Part shown: positions 11,768 through 12,376 of the stretch, piece by piece | Position numbering within the stretch: position 1 is the first letter of the stretch | Layout: each line of letters starts with the position of its first letter | Source of the DNA: JBOGWY01 sp050694015 | GTDB taxonomy: Bacteria; Actinomycetota; CADDZG01; WHSQ01 | Direction: 5' to 3' | DNA length: 12,376 nt | NCBI GenBank assembly: GCA_050694015.1 | Contig: JBOGWY010000022.1 | Span: 1-12,376 of the forward strand | Notes under the pieces: model-generated | What the model was told of the DNA's origin: nothing | The model's input: only the letters and a program-made list of their open reading frames with translations | Database searches by the model: none | Position numbers and translations under genes: made by a program

Positions 11768-12271
11768 CTAACCGGCCGTGTAGGTGAACGTCGCGTCGAA
11801 GCCCTGATGAGTCGGGCCGGCATACATGCACACGATCGCCTTGATCGTCTTGGGCGGGACCTTGCCGGCCTCTCCACCTGGTTCGCGCGTCTGGTAATCC
11901 ACGGATACCGGGAAGCCTGCGTTCTGGGGGTCGTCCGGCCACTCGGTAACAGGTGGCACGTGGCTGTAGAGGAAGAGGTCGAGGTCTACGTCACCCTGGC
12001 CACCGGTCACCTCGAGCTTGAATTTCTTGTTCCACGTTGCCTTGTCCACGTCGAACTCGAACCCGACCACTCCGTTCCCTGCGGCATTGCCCGTCGGCGT
12101 GGACAGGCGACGATGCAGTCCGCCCCAGCAACCGTCAAATGTCGCCTGCGCGAAGGGGGCCGGGAACAGGATGCTGCCCTCGACCTTCTGCTTGGGCTTG
12201 CCGGCCTGTGCGGCCGGGAGCATCGCCCCGAATACGAGTGCTGCGATAGCAAGAGTTACGACCTTCTTCAC
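11768..12271 (-). CDS. Secreted protein of unknown function, paralog C
   Basis: 167 residues and first gene of the operon. The start is GTG 12271, since GGAGG lies 8-9 nt upstream and the N-terminus then aligns with the paralogs (KKVVTLAIAALVFGAMLP); the GTG at 12280 falls on the ribosome site. The signal peptide is likely cut after AQA at 23. Mature features: FDGCWGGLHRRL (45-56), GFEFDVDKATWNKKF (70-84), GGQGDVDLDLFLYS (90-103), YQTREPGGEAGKVPP (126-140), AIVCMYAG (145-152) and FTYTAG. The Cys pair is 48/148. It is the most divergent copy: it has KVEGSILFPAPFAQ where A and B have TEEG and PFTDD. No function recognised. Confidence 0.85.
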   Translation of the reverse strand: MKKVVTLAIAALVFGAMLPAAQAGKPKQKVEGSILFPAPFAQATFDGCWGGLHRRLSTPTGNAAGNGVVGFEFDVDKATWNKKFKLEVTGGQGDVDLDLFLYSHVPPVTEWPDDPQNAGFPVSVDYQTREPGGEAGKVPPKTIKAIVCMYAGPTHQGFDATFTYTAG

Positions 12272-12376
12272 GGCGTCCACCTCCGGTTTGGTTATCCCTC
12301 AGAGAGGTTTTCGCCGCCGCCCAGGGCGTTCCTGCGGTCGGGGGAATGGGGCGAACCGGACACGGCTCCCGCCAAC
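12272..12376 (-). promoter_or_regulatory. Upstream region of the secreted-protein operon
   Basis: 105 nt to the window edge. It holds the GGAGG ribosome site for paralog C and a GATAAC sequence (about 12291-12296 on the minus strand) that could be a -10, but no matching -35 is visible. No other gene is seen. Confidence 0.3.

Noticed and set aside
10734..11942. 402-residue minus-strand open frame over the secreted paralogs
   Set aside because: Arg-rich shadow frame crossing three genes that have signal peptides, ribosome sites and mutual homology.

Overview
The window is high-GC DNA, densely packed with genes. It most likely comes from an uncultured member of the Actinomycetota. Reasons are the GAAC-N4-GTTC type LexA operator, the DnaE2-type error-prone polymerase with a DUF6504-like partner, frequent GTG and TTG starts, and several promoters whose -10 box lies only 6-8 nt before the start codon (leaderless type). 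The taxonomic call is an inference. No rRNA, tRNA, CRISPR array or complete insertion sequence was seen.

Layout. 1-2266 (minus): an SOS-type cluster, read right to left, of a DUF6504-like protein, a hotdog thioesterase and the first 447 residues of a DnaE2/ImuC-like DNA polymerase, which runs off the left edge. Upstream lies a well-formed promoter (-35 TTGACT, 17-nt spacer, -10 TACTAT) with a perfect LexA palindrome directly after the -10, then a structured leader of about 150 nt. 2529-4036 (plus): a SAM methyltransferase translationally coupled (ATGA) to a CTP-synthase-glutaminase-like protein. In that protein the nucleophile codon is an in-frame TGA followed by a bacterial SECIS-like hairpin, so I read it as a selenoprotein. 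4065-4594 (minus): a GNAT acetyltransferase broken by a one-base frameshift. 4715-5173 (plus): a four-helix DUF2269-like membrane protein.

5175-6398 (minus): a threonine-synthase-like PLP enzyme. It carries a 56-bp miniature palindromic element with 12-bp terminal inverted repeats and an exact 7-bp target duplication, inserted in frame. 6458-7251 (plus): two tandem, ATGA-coupled SnoaL-like proteins. 7248-10673 (minus): a run of five genes consisting of a small membrane protein, ThiE, a Ca2+/cation exchanger, an amidohydrolase and a DUF59 Fe-S assembly factor. 10748-12271 (minus): three tandem paralogous secreted proteins of unknown function, 9 nt apart, each with two conserved cysteines.

The strongest points for a second look are the SOS promoter and leader, the UGA-containing selenoprotein that also lacks the normal His/Glu of its triad, the MITE-like insertion inside the threonine synthase gene, the repeated leaderless -10 pattern, and the secreted three-paralog operon.
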